Shown piece after piece: positions 7,640-16,482 of a stretch of DNA of 53,213 nt (positions are counted from its first letter, which is position 1; every line of letters begins with the position of its first letter). The stretch spans positions 1-53,213 of the forward strand of contig JAFTYD010000041.1 of assembly GCA_017464845.1 (NCBI GenBank), in the 5' to 3' direction. The DNA comes from Clostridia bacterium (lineage in GTDB: Bacteria > Bacillota > Clostridia > Christensenellales > UBA1242). A program made the position numbers and the translations under genes. The notes beneath the pieces were generated by a model, which was not told the DNA's origin, made no database searches, and was given only the letters and a program-made list of their open reading frames with translations.

Positions 7640-8725
7640 TTATGAATTTGCAATTTTTTCTTCTCTATCTTTAATAATCAAAGCATCAATAAACATATCT
7701 ATATCCCCATTAAGCACCCCTTCAAGGTTGTAAGATGTGAGATTTATTCTATGGTCAGAAACTCTACCTTGTGGATAATTATAAGTTCTTATTCTTTCGT
7801 TTCTATTTCCACTACCTACTTGAGTTTTTCTATCTTTATCATACTCCTCATCTCTTTGTTGCTTATAGAAATCATACAATTTTGATTTTAAGATGTTCAT
7901 TGCTTTTTCTTTATTTTTAAGTTGTGATCTTTCATCTTGACAAGTTACAACCATTCCTGTTGGCATATGAGTAATTCTTATAGCAGATTCTGTTTTATTT
8001 ACGTGTTGTCCACCTGCTCCACCACTTCTATAAGTATCAATTTTTAAATCTGTATCTAAAATTTCAAAATCAATATCTTCAACTTCTGGTAAAACAGCAA
8101 CTGTTGATGTTGAAGTATGTATTCTTCCTTGAGATTCTGTTTCAGGAACTCTTTGTACTCTATGAACACCACTTTCAAACTTTAATCTTGAATAAGCACC
8201 TTTACCTTTAATCATAAAAGTAATTTCTTTTATACCACCGATTTCTGTTTCAGAAGTATCCAAAACTTCAACTTTCCATCTTCTTTTTTCAGCATATCTT
8301 TGATACATTCTTGTAAGTTCTAAACAAAATAATGCAGATTCTTCGCCACCTGCTGCTGCACGAATTTCAATAATAACGTTGTTATCATCATTTTCATCTT
8401 TTGGAAGTAACATAATTTTTACTTCTTCAACAAGGTCATTAATCTTTTTATCTAAATTATATATTTCATCTTGAAACATAGAACGAAGTTCATTGTCTTG
8501 TTCATTTTTTAAATCTTCTTCACAACTTGCTTTATCCTTAACAAGCTTATCAAGATCCAAATATGCATTTGCAACATCTTCGATTGAACTTCTTTCTTTT
8601 ACAACTTTTTTGAAAAGTTTATTATCAGCAATCACATTTGGATCCATAATTTGTTCTGTTAATTCATTATACTTCAAATTTATTAATCTAATCTTTTCAA
8701 GTATTTCATTTACTGTATTTTCCAC
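7640..8725 (-). CDS. prfA: Peptide chain release factor 1
   Basis: RF1 recognises UAA and UAG in the ribosomal A site and triggers peptide release. The 361-residue length is normal. Visible motifs are the P-x-T codon-reading tripeptide in RVPETESQGRIHTST (about 187) and the catalytic GGQ in RSGGAGGQHVNKTES, whose Gln is the target of PrmC methylation. The P-x-T motif separates it from RF2, which has SPF. It overlaps the 3' end of the DUF1385-prmC gene by 20 bases, so translation of enzyme and substrate is probably coupled. The order prmC-prfA is the usual one. Confidence 0.97.
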   Translation of the reverse strand: MENTVNEILEKIRLINLKYNELTEQIMDPNVIADNKLFKKVVKERSSIEDVANAYLDLDKLVKDKASCEEDLKNEQDNELRSMFQDEIYNLDKKINDLVEEVKIMLLPKDENDDNNVIIEIRAAAGGEESALFCLELTRMYQRYAEKRRWKVEVLDTSETEIGGIKEITFMIKGKGAYSRLKFESGVHRVQRVPETESQGRIHTSTSTVAVLPEVEDIDFEILDTDLKIDTYRSGGAGGQHVNKTESAIRITHMPTGMVVTCQDERSQLKNKEKAMNILKSKLYDFYKQQRDEEYDKDRKTQVGSGNRNERIRTYNYPQGRVSDHRINLTSYNLEGVLNGDIDMFIDALIIKDREEKIANS

Positions 8726-10430
8726 AAATAATCCTTTCTATTTTATTATAATCTTTAAATCCAACGACTTCCACAAAACCATTTTCCTTCATAATCCTTT
8801 TCAATTCTTGTCCTTGTCCTTTTCCAATTTCAAAGATAAGATACCCTTTATTGTTCAAGAAGTTTTTTGATTTTGCTACTATTTCCCTATAAAAATCAAA
8901 GCCATCTTCTCCTCCATCAAGAGCCATGATAGGATCATAATCCTTAACTTCAACATCAAGTTTTTTTATATCCTTTGATTTTATATATGGCGGATTCGAC
9001 ACTATTATATCAAACTTTTTTCTCTTTTTCAAGTTTTCAAACAAGTTTGAATATAAAAATTCAACATTTACATTATTTTTTTTAGCATTTCTTTCTGCTA
9101 CCAAAAGAGCTGGTTTTGAATAATCACTTCCCACAACTTTTGCATCAATATTTTTTGCAACTGAAATTGCAATAGCCCCACTACCTGTACATAAATCTAA
9201 AATAACTGGTTTCTTAAATTCATCAGCTAAACTTATTACTCTTTCAACCAGAAGTTCCGTTTCCATTCTAGGTGATAAAACATTTTTATTTACATCAAAT
9301 CTTAACCCGTAAAAATCTACAAATCCAAAAATATTAGATAATGGTTCTCCATTAATTCTTCTGTTTGTTGCTTTTATTATTTCATTATAATCTTTTTCAC
9401 TTACTGTTTGAAGCAACTTTATTTCAGTTCTATTTTTGTTTAAAATAGTAGCAATAATCCAATCAACATCACTAATATCCACCTTTCCAGCTTTTGCAAG
9501 TTTTGTTTTTACTTCTGCATAAAGAGAGGAAAAAGGTATTTTATTTTTATCATTTTCTTCCATTAATTTTCTTCCTTTTTGTGTTAACATAAGTTCAAGT
9601 TCTGTTAGTGCAACATAAGATATTTCTTCATGAGTTGTTGTTGGTTTATTTGTAACAAAAAATGATGTGATTACAACAAATTTTTGTGCAAATTTATTTT
9701 TTGAAACTAAATATAAAATTTCATAAGCCAAACTAATTGACAAAAAGTAAATAAGTAAATTTATTATAAAATTCCAAAATATACTTATGCTAACTGCAAT
9801 TAATGTTACCATAAAAAAATCTAATATAAAAGCAAAAACAATGAAATTTAAAATATTTAGCGAATAATGATAATTTCCTTTCTTATTTCTCTTTATATTA
9901 TTTCTATTTAAAATTATATAATTACTTCCCGCATTAAATCTATAAAATTGTTGCATTTGTGGAATAAGTTTTATAGATCCAAGCAAAAGAAAAAAACAAA
10001 AAATTTTTAATAATGCAATCACTAAATTCCTAATGAAAAAATTACCATTTCTTCCTACTATCAAATAACCTATCTTTCCTGGCAAAATTCCTAAAAGTAA
10101 TGCTGATATTATTATTGAAATAGAACCTACAATTGTCATAACGATAGGAAATTTTGATATTCCAAGATTCTTTGAAACTTTGTCGAATATGTTTTTATTA
10201 TTACTTTTTGTTAAATTTGATGTATAATTTAAACCGCAAAAAATTGCAAAAATTCCGCAAAAGAAATATTCAATTCCCCTAACAAATGGAATATCATGAA
10301 AAATTATTTTATTTTTTGTTTCATTGCTTATAACTTTTTTACCACCATTTTTTTCAACAGTTGCAAGAGACATTTTATTTTCTCCATAAACCATACTACC
10401 ATACAAACAAGGGATAACTTTTATTTTCAT
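8706..10430 (-). CDS. prmC: DUF1385 membrane protein fused to PrmC glutamine methyltransferase
   Basis: A 574-residue protein joining two genes that are normally adjacent. Residues 1-285 resemble DUF1385 (YqhQ-type) with several membrane segments; the usual N-terminal GGQAVIEGVMMRG motif is degenerate (CLYGSMVYGENKM). From about residue 290 it is PrmC, which methylates the GGQ Gln of release factors: N-terminal helical domain, ERxxxEPL-like RRINGEPLSNIFG, SAM site LDLCTGSGAIAISVAKN and catalytic NPPY in IIVSNPPYIKS. An internal ATG at 9563 has GGAAG before it and would give a free 285-residue PrmC, the normal length. No strong ribosome binding site precedes the first ATG, but DUF1385-like sequence begins there. 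Confidence 0.88.
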   Translation of the reverse strand: MKIKVIPCLYGSMVYGENKMSLATVEKNGGKKVISNETKNKIIFHDIPFVRGIEYFFCGIFAIFCGLNYTSNLTKSNNKNIFDKVSKNLGISKFPIVMTIVGSISIIISALLLGILPGKIGYLIVGRNGNFFIRNLVIALLKIFCFFLLLGSIKLIPQMQQFYRFNAGSNYIILNRNNIKRNKKGNYHYSLNILNFIVFAFILDFFMVTLIAVSISIFWNFIINLLIYFLSISLAYEILYLVSKNKFAQKFVVITSFFVTNKPTTTHEEISYVALTELELMLTQKGRKLMEENDKNKIPFSSLYAEVKTKLAKAGKVDISDVDWIIATILNKNRTEIKLLQTVSEKDYNEIIKATNRRINGEPLSNIFGFVDFYGLRFDVNKNVLSPRMETELLVERVISLADEFKKPVILDLCTGSGAIAISVAKNIDAKVVGSDYSKPALLVAERNAKKNNVNVEFLYSNLFENLKKRKKFDIIVSNPPYIKSKDIKKLDVEVKDYDPIMALDGGEDGFDFYREIVAKSKNFLNNKGYLIFEIGKGQGQELKRIMKENGFVEVVGFKDYNKIERIICGKYSK

Positions 10431-10473
10431 AAATTTATTATTGACTAAAACTTAAATTTATATAAAGAAAATA

Positions 10474-10498
10474 AAAAAAATGGCATAAGCCATTTTTA
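10474..10498 (-). terminator. Terminator of rpmE
   Basis: AAAAATGGC and GCCATTTTT form a 9-bp stem with an ATAA loop, directly after the rpmE stop codon. It separates rpmE from the DUF1385-prmC-prfA unit. Confidence 0.85.
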
Positions 10499-10708
10499 TT
10501 AATCAGCAATATTATATTTTTTCTTGAATTTTTCAACATTACCACTAGCATCAACAACTTTCTTTTTACCTGTGAAGAATGGGTGGCATTTATTGCAAAT
10601 ATCAATCTTTAATGTATCACCTTTAACAGTTGATCTTGTTTGGAAAGTATTTCCACAAGCACAAACAACTGTAACTTCATGATAATCTGGATGAATATCT
10701 TTTCTCAT
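10499..10708 (-). CDS. rpmE: Ribosomal protein bL31
   Basis: A 69-residue large-subunit protein. It begins [14 protein letters not shown] and carries CACGNTF and [11 protein letters not shown], so it is the zinc-binding (C+) form with four Cys ligands. Length and sequence are typical. It is 15 bases after rpsR and probably belongs to the rpsF-ssb-rpsR transcript, which the hairpin after rpmE ends. No zinc-free paralogue is seen in the window. Confidence 0.96.
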   Translation of the reverse strand: MRKDIHPDYHEVTVVCACGNTFQTRSTVKGDTLKIDICNKCHPFFTGKKKVVDASGNVEKFKKKYNIAD

Positions 10709-10723
10709 TATTAACTCCTTTTC

Positions 10724-10978
10724 TTAATCTCCAACGTAAGGAAGAAGTGCCATGTTTCTAGCTCTTTTGATAGCATTAGATAATTCTCTTTGATGTTGAG
10801 AACAAACACCTGTTTGTCTTCTTGGCAAAATCTTACCTTTTTCAGTTATATATTTTCTAATCTTAGCAACATCTTTATAGTCAATAGTTTCGTTTGAAAC
10901 GCAAAAAGCACAAACTTTTTTCTTTGCAGGTTTACGAAATTTTTTAACTACTTTTTCCTCGGCTTTAACTTCAGTCAT
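10724..10978 (-). CDS. rpsR: Ribosomal protein bS18
   Basis: An 84-residue small-subunit protein that pairs with bS6. It has the typical core: [40 protein letters not shown] and [15 protein letters not shown] basic N-terminal extension of about 15 residues precedes the core. A CAFC pair at about 23-26 and a further Cys suggest the zinc-type variant. It is third in rpsF-ssb-rpsR, 36 bases after ssb, with a good ribosome binding site (AAGGAG). Confidence 0.96.
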   Translation of the reverse strand: MTEVKAEEKVVKKFRKPAKKKVCAFCVSNETIDYKDVAKIRKYITEKGKILPRRQTGVCSQHQRELSNAIKRARNMALLPYVGD

Positions 10979-11014
10979 AGTTATCTCCTTTTAAAAAATT
11001 TTAATAAACTTGAA

Positions 11015-11416
11015 TTAGAATGGAAGACTATCGTCATCAATAGGTTCAAGTTCAGAAGTTTCTTTTGGTTGAGAATAATCACTCGCTGAGTCATCATTTT
11101 GTCTTGAACCAATAAATTCAACTTCATCAGCAACAATATCAGTCGCATATCTTTTTGTTCCATCTTGAGCTTCATAAGAAGAAACTTGAATTTTTCCTAC
11201 AATAGCACATTTAGAACCTTTCTTTAAAAATTTATGACAATTTTCTGCTTGATTTCTCCAAACAACAATATTTAAGAAATCAACATCTCTTTGTCCTTCA
11301 GAATTTTGAAATCTTCTTTGAACAGCAAGAGTAAATCTACAAACGGCAATACCGCCTGTTGTAGTTTGTAATTCAGGATCTTTTGTTAAGTTTCCTATCA
11401 AAATAACTTTATTCAT
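11015..11416 (-). CDS. ssb: Single-stranded DNA-binding protein
   Basis: A 133-residue SSB with the OB fold at 1-105 (MNKVILIGNLTKDPEL, FLNIVVWRNQAENC, KGSKCAIVGKIQVSSYE) and a short acidic tail ending DDDSLPF. That tail is the conserved docking site for repair and replication partners. The linker is shorter than in many homologues. It sits between rpsF and rpsR in the standard order, 15 bases after rpsF, which links SSB supply to ribosomal protein expression. Confidence 0.96.
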   Translation of the reverse strand: MNKVILIGNLTKDPELQTTTGGIAVCRFTLAVQRRFQNSEGQRDVDFLNIVVWRNQAENCHKFLKKGSKCAIVGKIQVSSYEAQDGTKRYATDIVADEVEFIGSRQNDDSASDYSQPKETSELEPIDDDSLPF

Positions 11417-11431
11417 TATTTACTCTCCTAA

Positions 11432-11713
11432 TTATTTTTTTACGAAAATTTGGCGAACAATACTTTCGTTAAGATTCATTTGTTTATTCATTTCTTCAAC
11501 TTCTTCTGGAGCAAGAGTTACATTCATAAGAACATAGAAACCTTCATTTTTGAAGTCGATTGGATAAGCAAACTTTTTCATTCCCCATTTATCAATACCT
11601 TCAACAGTACCATTGTGGCTTTCAACATAGCTTTTATATTTTTCAATTAAAGCTTCTCTAGCGTCTTCAGCTACTGTGCTTGATATGATATAAAGAAGTT
11701 CATACTTATTCAT
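11432..11713 (-). CDS. rpsF: Ribosomal protein bS6
   Basis: A 93-residue small-subunit protein: MNKYELLYIISSTVAEDARE, GTVEGIDKWGMKKFAYPIDF and the closing MNLNESIVRQIFVKK are typical of bS6. It binds bS18 and 16S rRNA. It is the first gene of the rpsF-ssb-rpsR(-rpmE) operon. An AAAGGAGGT site precedes the ATG, and a structured leader lies upstream. Confidence 0.96.
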   Translation of the reverse strand: MNKYELLYIISSTVAEDAREALIEKYKSYVESHNGTVEGIDKWGMKKFAYPIDFKNEGFYVLMNVTLAPEEVEEMNKQMNLNESIVRQIFVKK

Positions 11714-11737
11714 ACCTTAATTTACCTCCTTTTGGAC

Positions 11738-11784
11738 TAATGGTTCTCATTTTACACGAGAACAAGGACAGTTTTTAACTGCTA
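11738..11784 (-). promoter_or_regulatory. Structured rpsF leader, candidate S6:S18 control element
   Basis: Two hairpins lie in the rpsF 5' leader: GTTCTC...GAGAAC with a 9-base loop (11743-11763) and CAGTT...AACTG (11769-11781). They end about 10 bases before the ribosome binding site. Many bacteria control this operon by bS6:bS18 binding to such a leader. I cannot confirm the conserved bulge of the known motif, so this stays a candidate. Confidence 0.35.
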
Positions 11785-11862
11785 GATGTAAATATACCAC
11801 AATTAACAAAAAAAATCAAGTATTTTATTTAAATTAATATTAATTATATAAATATATATAAC

Positions 11863-11894
11863 AAAAAAAGATTTCATTTCTGAAATCCTTTTTT
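11863..11894 (-). terminator. Terminator of the phosphoglucomutase gene
   Basis: Minus-strand stem GGATTTCA/TGAAATCT with flanking A and T runs, 7 bases after the stop codon. Confidence 0.85.
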
Positions 11895-11900
11895 ATTAAA

Positions 11901-13514
11901 TTAAATCAAACTTTGAATTAATGCTTTTGTATCTTCAATACATTTTGTAGCTTCAACAAGAGATTTCTTACCCTTTTTGAAGTTACAGTAGAATTTAATT
12001 TTTGGTTCTGTTCCACTTGGTCTAACAATAATTCTATCATCACCAAATTGGAATTCAATAAAGTTTGCAGTTAATTCTTTTTTAACATCTTTTGAATAGT
12101 CAATAACTTTTGTTATTTTCTTGCTACCAATCTTCTTTGGAAGTTTCTTTCTGATGTTATTGATAACTCCGTCCATTTCATCCATTGAATTAAATTTTAT
12201 GCTTGAAGCAAGGTCATCATATCCCCCAACTTGTTCATAAATTTCATCTAAATAATCAAACAATGTTTTATCTTGGAGTTTTAAGTAGTTGGCAATTTCA
12301 CACATTAAATATGCACCTGAAATTCCATCTTTATCTCTTAATTTATTACTAAGAACATATCCACAACTTTCTTCAAAAGCAACAACCAAACTATTATTCT
12401 TTAATTCTTGTTCTTGAACCTTTTTTCCTATATTTTTAAACCCTGTTAATGTTTCAAAAATTTTAACTTTAAAGTGTTTTGCCATAAGTCTCATTGTTGG
12501 AGAAGTAACAACAGTTGAAACAATATAATCACCAAATTTTCTCTCTCTTTGAGTAAGATAATAATAAGTGAAAATTATACCAACTTCGTTACCATTTAAG
12601 AGTTTAAATTCTCCATCTTTTCTTGCCATAATTCCAAGTCTATCTGCATCAGGATCATTAGCAACAATAATATCACTTTCATCAGAGATTTTTAATGCTT
12701 CTCCATATGGTTCAATAAACTCTGGATTTGGGTAAGTACAAGTCTTAAATGTTGGATCAATTTTTGCTTGAATTTTTGGAATTTTTATATTTAAAAATCC
12801 TGCATCTTTTAAATATTTTGGAGTGTAATCAATACCAGTTCCATTCAAAGAAGTATATGTTATATTTAATACTTTTTCTTGGTTGTTTACACCACAATTT
12901 TTTACCATACTTTCAAAAGCTGTGAAAGTTGATTTTGGGAATTTGTAAATGTAATTTTTGTTGATTTTTTCTTCTATCAAAGTAGGTAATTGAACCTTAT
13001 CAATTTCTTTTGCAATCTTGTCTGCAACTTTATTATCAATTTGAATTCCATCACCATTTACGATCTTTATTCCATTGTATTCTTTAGGGTTATGTGATGA
13101 TGTAACCACTATACCTAAATCAAGTTTTAAATACTTAACTGAAAAAGTAATTAATGATGTTGGAGAATATGATTTATTACAAAAAACTTCAACATTTGAA
13201 CTAGACAAAACACGCTTAAAAATCTCTTCATATTTCTTGCTATTAAGTCTTGTATCATAACCAATAATTACTCTTGGTTTTTCAAAATTTTTTACTAAAT
13301 ATTCTTTTATTCCAACAGCAACTTGATAAACAGTTTGTTCATTCATATGACCTGTTCCAAGTCCTTCTGTACCTCTAATTCCAGCAGTACCAAATTTTAA
13401 TTTTTTTTCAAAAGATTCAACTTTTTCTTCTTCACTTAATGAAAAATATAACTTTTTTTGTTTTTTATCAAAAATTTCTAACCAATTATCATAATTTTTA
13501 TTTATTTCTGTCAT
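11901..13514 (-). CDS. Phosphoglucomutase/phosphomannomutase family
   Basis: A 537-residue alpha-D-phosphohexomutase of the long Gram-positive PgcA type; it interconverts glucose-1-P and glucose-6-P (possibly phosphopentoses). Visible are LKFGTAGIRG at the N-terminus, the phosphoserine loop VVTSSHNPKEYNGIK, the metal loop DPDADR, the sugar loop FEESCGY and the phosphate site RPSGTEPKIKFY. The ATG at 13514 shares an ATGA overlap with the secA stop and has GGTGG before it, so it is preferred to the in-frame ATG at 13532. Coupled translation with secA is likely, an unusual pairing for this gene. Confidence 0.92.
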   Translation of the reverse strand: MTEINKNYDNWLEIFDKKQKKLYFSLSEEEKVESFEKKLKFGTAGIRGTEGLGTGHMNEQTVYQVAVGIKEYLVKNFEKPRVIIGYDTRLNSKKYEEIFKRVLSSSNVEVFCNKSYSPTSLITFSVKYLKLDLGIVVTSSHNPKEYNGIKIVNGDGIQIDNKVADKIAKEIDKVQLPTLIEEKINKNYIYKFPKSTFTAFESMVKNCGVNNQEKVLNITYTSLNGTGIDYTPKYLKDAGFLNIKIPKIQAKIDPTFKTCTYPNPEFIEPYGEALKISDESDIIVANDPDADRLGIMARKDGEFKLLNGNEVGIIFTYYYLTQRERKFGDYIVSTVVTSPTMRLMAKHFKVKIFETLTGFKNIGKKVQEQELKNNSLVVAFEESCGYVLSNKLRDKDGISGAYLMCEIANYLKLQDKTLFDYLDEIYEQVGGYDDLASSIKFNSMDEMDGVINNIRKKLPKKIGSKKITKVIDYSKDVKKELTANFIEFQFGDDRIIVRPSGTEPKIKFYCNFKKGKKSLVEATKCIEDTKALIQSLI

Positions 13515-16252
13515 TTTTCCACCCCACAACATTTCTTAAATTTTTTTCCACTTCCACATGGACATGGTTCATTTCTTCCAACTTTACTATCATTTACAAT
13601 AGTTTGTTGTATGACTTTTTTTTTTGCTTCTGGCTTCTTTATTTCTTCACCTTTTTTTGTTGGTGATTGTGTTGGATCATATGTGGTTGCTTGAATATTT
13701 TTGTATTCATATGGATTAGCTTGTTCTTTAACTTCTAATCTTGTTTTTAATACGATCATACTTACAGTTTGTCTTATCTTATCAATCATTTGGTTATACA
13801 TTTCATATGCATCTTGTTTGTATGAGAGGATTGGATCTTGACCACTGAAACTTCTTAAGTAAATTTCATTCTTCATAAGTTGCATATCATCAATATGATT
13901 TTTCCAATGTGAATCAACAACTTTTAATAAAACAAGTTTTTCAATTTCTTCAAAATCAACACCTAATTTTTCAGCTTCTTCAATTTTCTTTTCGTACTTT
14001 TTAATAACATAATCTAATACTTTTTCTTCAAGGTCTGCAACGTCACATTCTTCAACAAATTTTTCAGTAATAAGATTAGTTCCTTTTTCAATTAAACTCT
14101 TTTCAAGTTCTGTATTAATTTTTTCTAAATCCCATTCATAATATGGTTTATCATCTGAAACAACTTTTTCAACAATTGAGTTAATATATTCTGGGAAATA
14201 TGAAAGAACTTGTTTATGAACTTCATATCCATCTAAAACTTTGTTTCTTTGTTTATAAATAAGTTCTCTTTGTGCGTTTAAAACATTATCAAGTTGAAGA
14301 ACATATTTTCTTGTTCCAAAGTTTTGTGCTTCAATTTTCTTTTGAGCCCCTTCAATTTGTCTTGAAAGTATTTTTAATTGAATTGGAGAATTTTCATCAA
14401 ACTTAAAGAAAGTTGCAACTCTTTGAAGTTTTTCACCACCGAATCTCTTGAGCAAATCATCTTCTAAAGATAAGAAGAAAACTGTTGAACCAGGGTCTCC
14501 TTGTCTTGATGCTCTACCTCTAAGCTGATTGTCAATTCTTCTTGATTCATGTCTTTCTGTTCCAATAATATGAAGTCCACCTAATTTTCTAACTTCATCT
14601 TTTTCAGCATCAGTTGTTATTTTATATAATTTATAAAGTTCTTTATATCTTGCTCTAGCTTTATTTAATTCTTCATTATCAATTGTATTAAATGCTGTTG
14701 CATATGAAATTTGTTCGTCTGTAAATCCTTCATCTTTCATTTTTCTTTTTGCCATGAATTCTGGATTTCCACCAAGTAAAATATCGGTACCACGACCAGC
14801 CATATTTGTTGCAATAGTAACAGCATTTATTCTTCCTGCTTGTGCAACAATTTCACTTTCCATTTCATGATTTTTAGCATTCAAAACATTATGTTTTATA
14901 TGTGCAGCTTTCAAAGCTCTTGAAAGTTCTTCTGATTTTTCGATTGTTGTTGTACCAATCAAGATTGGACGACCAGTTTCGCTGATTTTCTTAATTTCTT
15001 CAACAATAGCATTGATTTTACCTTTCATAGTTGTAAATACAATATCTGGTTCATCAATTCTGATATTTGGAAGATTTGAAGGAATTTTAACAACGTCAAG
15101 ATTATAAATTGTTCTAAATTCTTCTTCTTCAGTTTTAGCAGTACCAGTCATTCCTGAAAGTTTACCATAAGTTCTAAAATAATTTTGGAATGTAATTGTA
15201 GCAAGAGTTCTATTTTCATCTTTAACTTTTACACCCTCTTTTGCTTCAATAGCTTGGTGAAGACCATCATTAAATCTTCTTCCTGGCATTAATCTTCCTG
15301 TAAATTCATCAACAATGATAACTTCGCCATTTTCAACGATATAGTTTTGGTCTTGTATCATAATGTAATTTGCTTTTAAAGCATTGTTGATATAATGGTT
15401 TAATTCAACATGATTTACATCAGCAAGATTTTCTATTTTAAAGAATTGTTCTGCTTTTGTTATACCTGTTTCTGATAAATTGATAGCTTTTGTTTTTATA
15501 TCTATTTCAATATCTTCATCTTTTGTTGCTCTCAAACTTTTTGCAAACTTGTCAGCAGCAAGATAACGTTCGCTTGATTTTACACCTTGTCCACTAATAA
15601 TAAGAGGAGTTCTTGCTTCATCAATTAAAATACTATCAACTTCATCAAGAATTGCAAAAGGTCTACCTCTTTGCAATCTTCTATCTTTTGAATCTGTCAT
15701 GTTATCTCTAAGATAATCAAAACCTAATTCGTTGTTTGTACAATAAGTGATATCACAATTATAAGCATCTCTTTTTGCCTTTTCATTCATTTTTGAAATA
15801 GACACACCAACAGATAAACCTAAGAACTTAAACACTTTACCCATCCACTCAGCGTCTCTTTTTGCCAAGTATTCATTGACAGTAACAACATGAACACCCT
15901 TTTCTGTAAGAGCATTAAGATATGCCGGCAATGTTGCAACTAAAGTTTTACCTTCACCTGTTGCCATTTCTGCAATTCTACCTTGGTGTAAAGCAATGCC
16001 ACCTAAAATTTGAACATAGAAGTGTCTCATATTCAACACTCTATCAGAAGCTTCTCTGATAGTTGCATAAGCATCTGGTAAAATATCATCTAGAGTTTCA
16101 CCATTTTTTAATCTTTCTTTAAGTTTAGCAGTTGATTCTTTTAATTCTTCATCGCTCATGGCTTTATATTTATCTTCTAAAGCGACTACTTGATCAGCAA
16201 TTTTCTTTAATTTCTTAATTTGAGATTTATTCTCATTAAAAAAAAGTCCCAT
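13511..16252 (-). CDS. secA: Preprotein translocase ATPase SecA
   Basis: The motor that drives preproteins through SecYEG. The 913-residue length is normal. Motifs in order are MATGEGKTLVATL (Walker A), the IGTTTIEKSEELSR region, DEVDSILIDEARTPLIISG (DEAD box), MAGRGTDILLGGNP, GTERHESRRIDNQLRGRASR and the C-terminal zinc motif CPCGSGKKFKKCC that binds SecB or ribosomes. The basic linker before the zinc motif is Lys/Pro-rich. Ribosome binding site TAGGAG precedes the ATG. It is divergent from the 1496-residue protein gene, with 230 bases between them. Confidence 0.97.
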   Translation of the reverse strand: MGLFFNENKSQIKKLKKIADQVVALEDKYKAMSDEELKESTAKLKERLKNGETLDDILPDAYATIREASDRVLNMRHFYVQILGGIALHQGRIAEMATGEGKTLVATLPAYLNALTEKGVHVVTVNEYLAKRDAEWMGKVFKFLGLSVGVSISKMNEKAKRDAYNCDITYCTNNELGFDYLRDNMTDSKDRRLQRGRPFAILDEVDSILIDEARTPLIISGQGVKSSERYLAADKFAKSLRATKDEDIEIDIKTKAINLSETGITKAEQFFKIENLADVNHVELNHYINNALKANYIMIQDQNYIVENGEVIIVDEFTGRLMPGRRFNDGLHQAIEAKEGVKVKDENRTLATITFQNYFRTYGKLSGMTGTAKTEEEEFRTIYNLDVVKIPSNLPNIRIDEPDIVFTTMKGKINAIVEEIKKISETGRPILIGTTTIEKSEELSRALKAAHIKHNVLNAKNHEMESEIVAQAGRINAVTIATNMAGRGTDILLGGNPEFMAKRKMKDEGFTDEQISYATAFNTIDNEELNKARARYKELYKLYKITTDAEKDEVRKLGGLHIIGTERHESRRIDNQLRGRASRQGDPGSTVFFLSLEDDLLKRFGGEKLQRVATFFKFDENSPIQLKILSRQIEGAQKKIEAQNFGTRKYVLQLDNVLNAQRELIYKQRNKVLDGYEVHKQVLSYFPEYINSIVEKVVSDDKPYYEWDLEKINTELEKSLIEKGTNLITEKFVEECDVADLEEKVLDYVIKKYEKKIEEAEKLGVDFEEIEKLVLLKVVDSHWKNHIDDMQLMKNEIYLRSFSGQDPILSYKQDAYEMYNQMIDKIRQTVSMIVLKTRLEVKEQANPYEYKNIQATTYDPTQSPTKKGEEIKKPEAKKKVIQQTIVNDSKVGRNEPCPCGSGKKFKKCCGVEK

Positions 16253-16431
16253 TTTATTCTCCTAGTTAAAATTTTTAAAAATTTTGCTTTTTTAAACTTT
16301 ATAAGTTTAACAAATTTTTAGAAAAAATACAACACCTTTACGATAAATTATTAAAGATTATTTTAAAAATATACTATTTTATACTATTAACTATTATTAA
16401 ATATGGTTAAAATATATTTATATATACAGTA

Positions 16432-16460
16432 TTGACATTTTTCGATAGGTATGATAAAAT
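16432..16460 (+). promoter_or_regulatory. Strong promoter of the 1496-residue protein gene
   Basis: Perfect -35 TTGACA, a 17-base spacer and TAAAAT lie 22 bases before the start codon; TAGGAGG at 16471-16477 is the ribosome binding site. This predicts high expression by the housekeeping sigma factor. Confidence 0.8.
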
Positions 16461-16482
16461 ATGACCATAATAGGAGGTTTAA

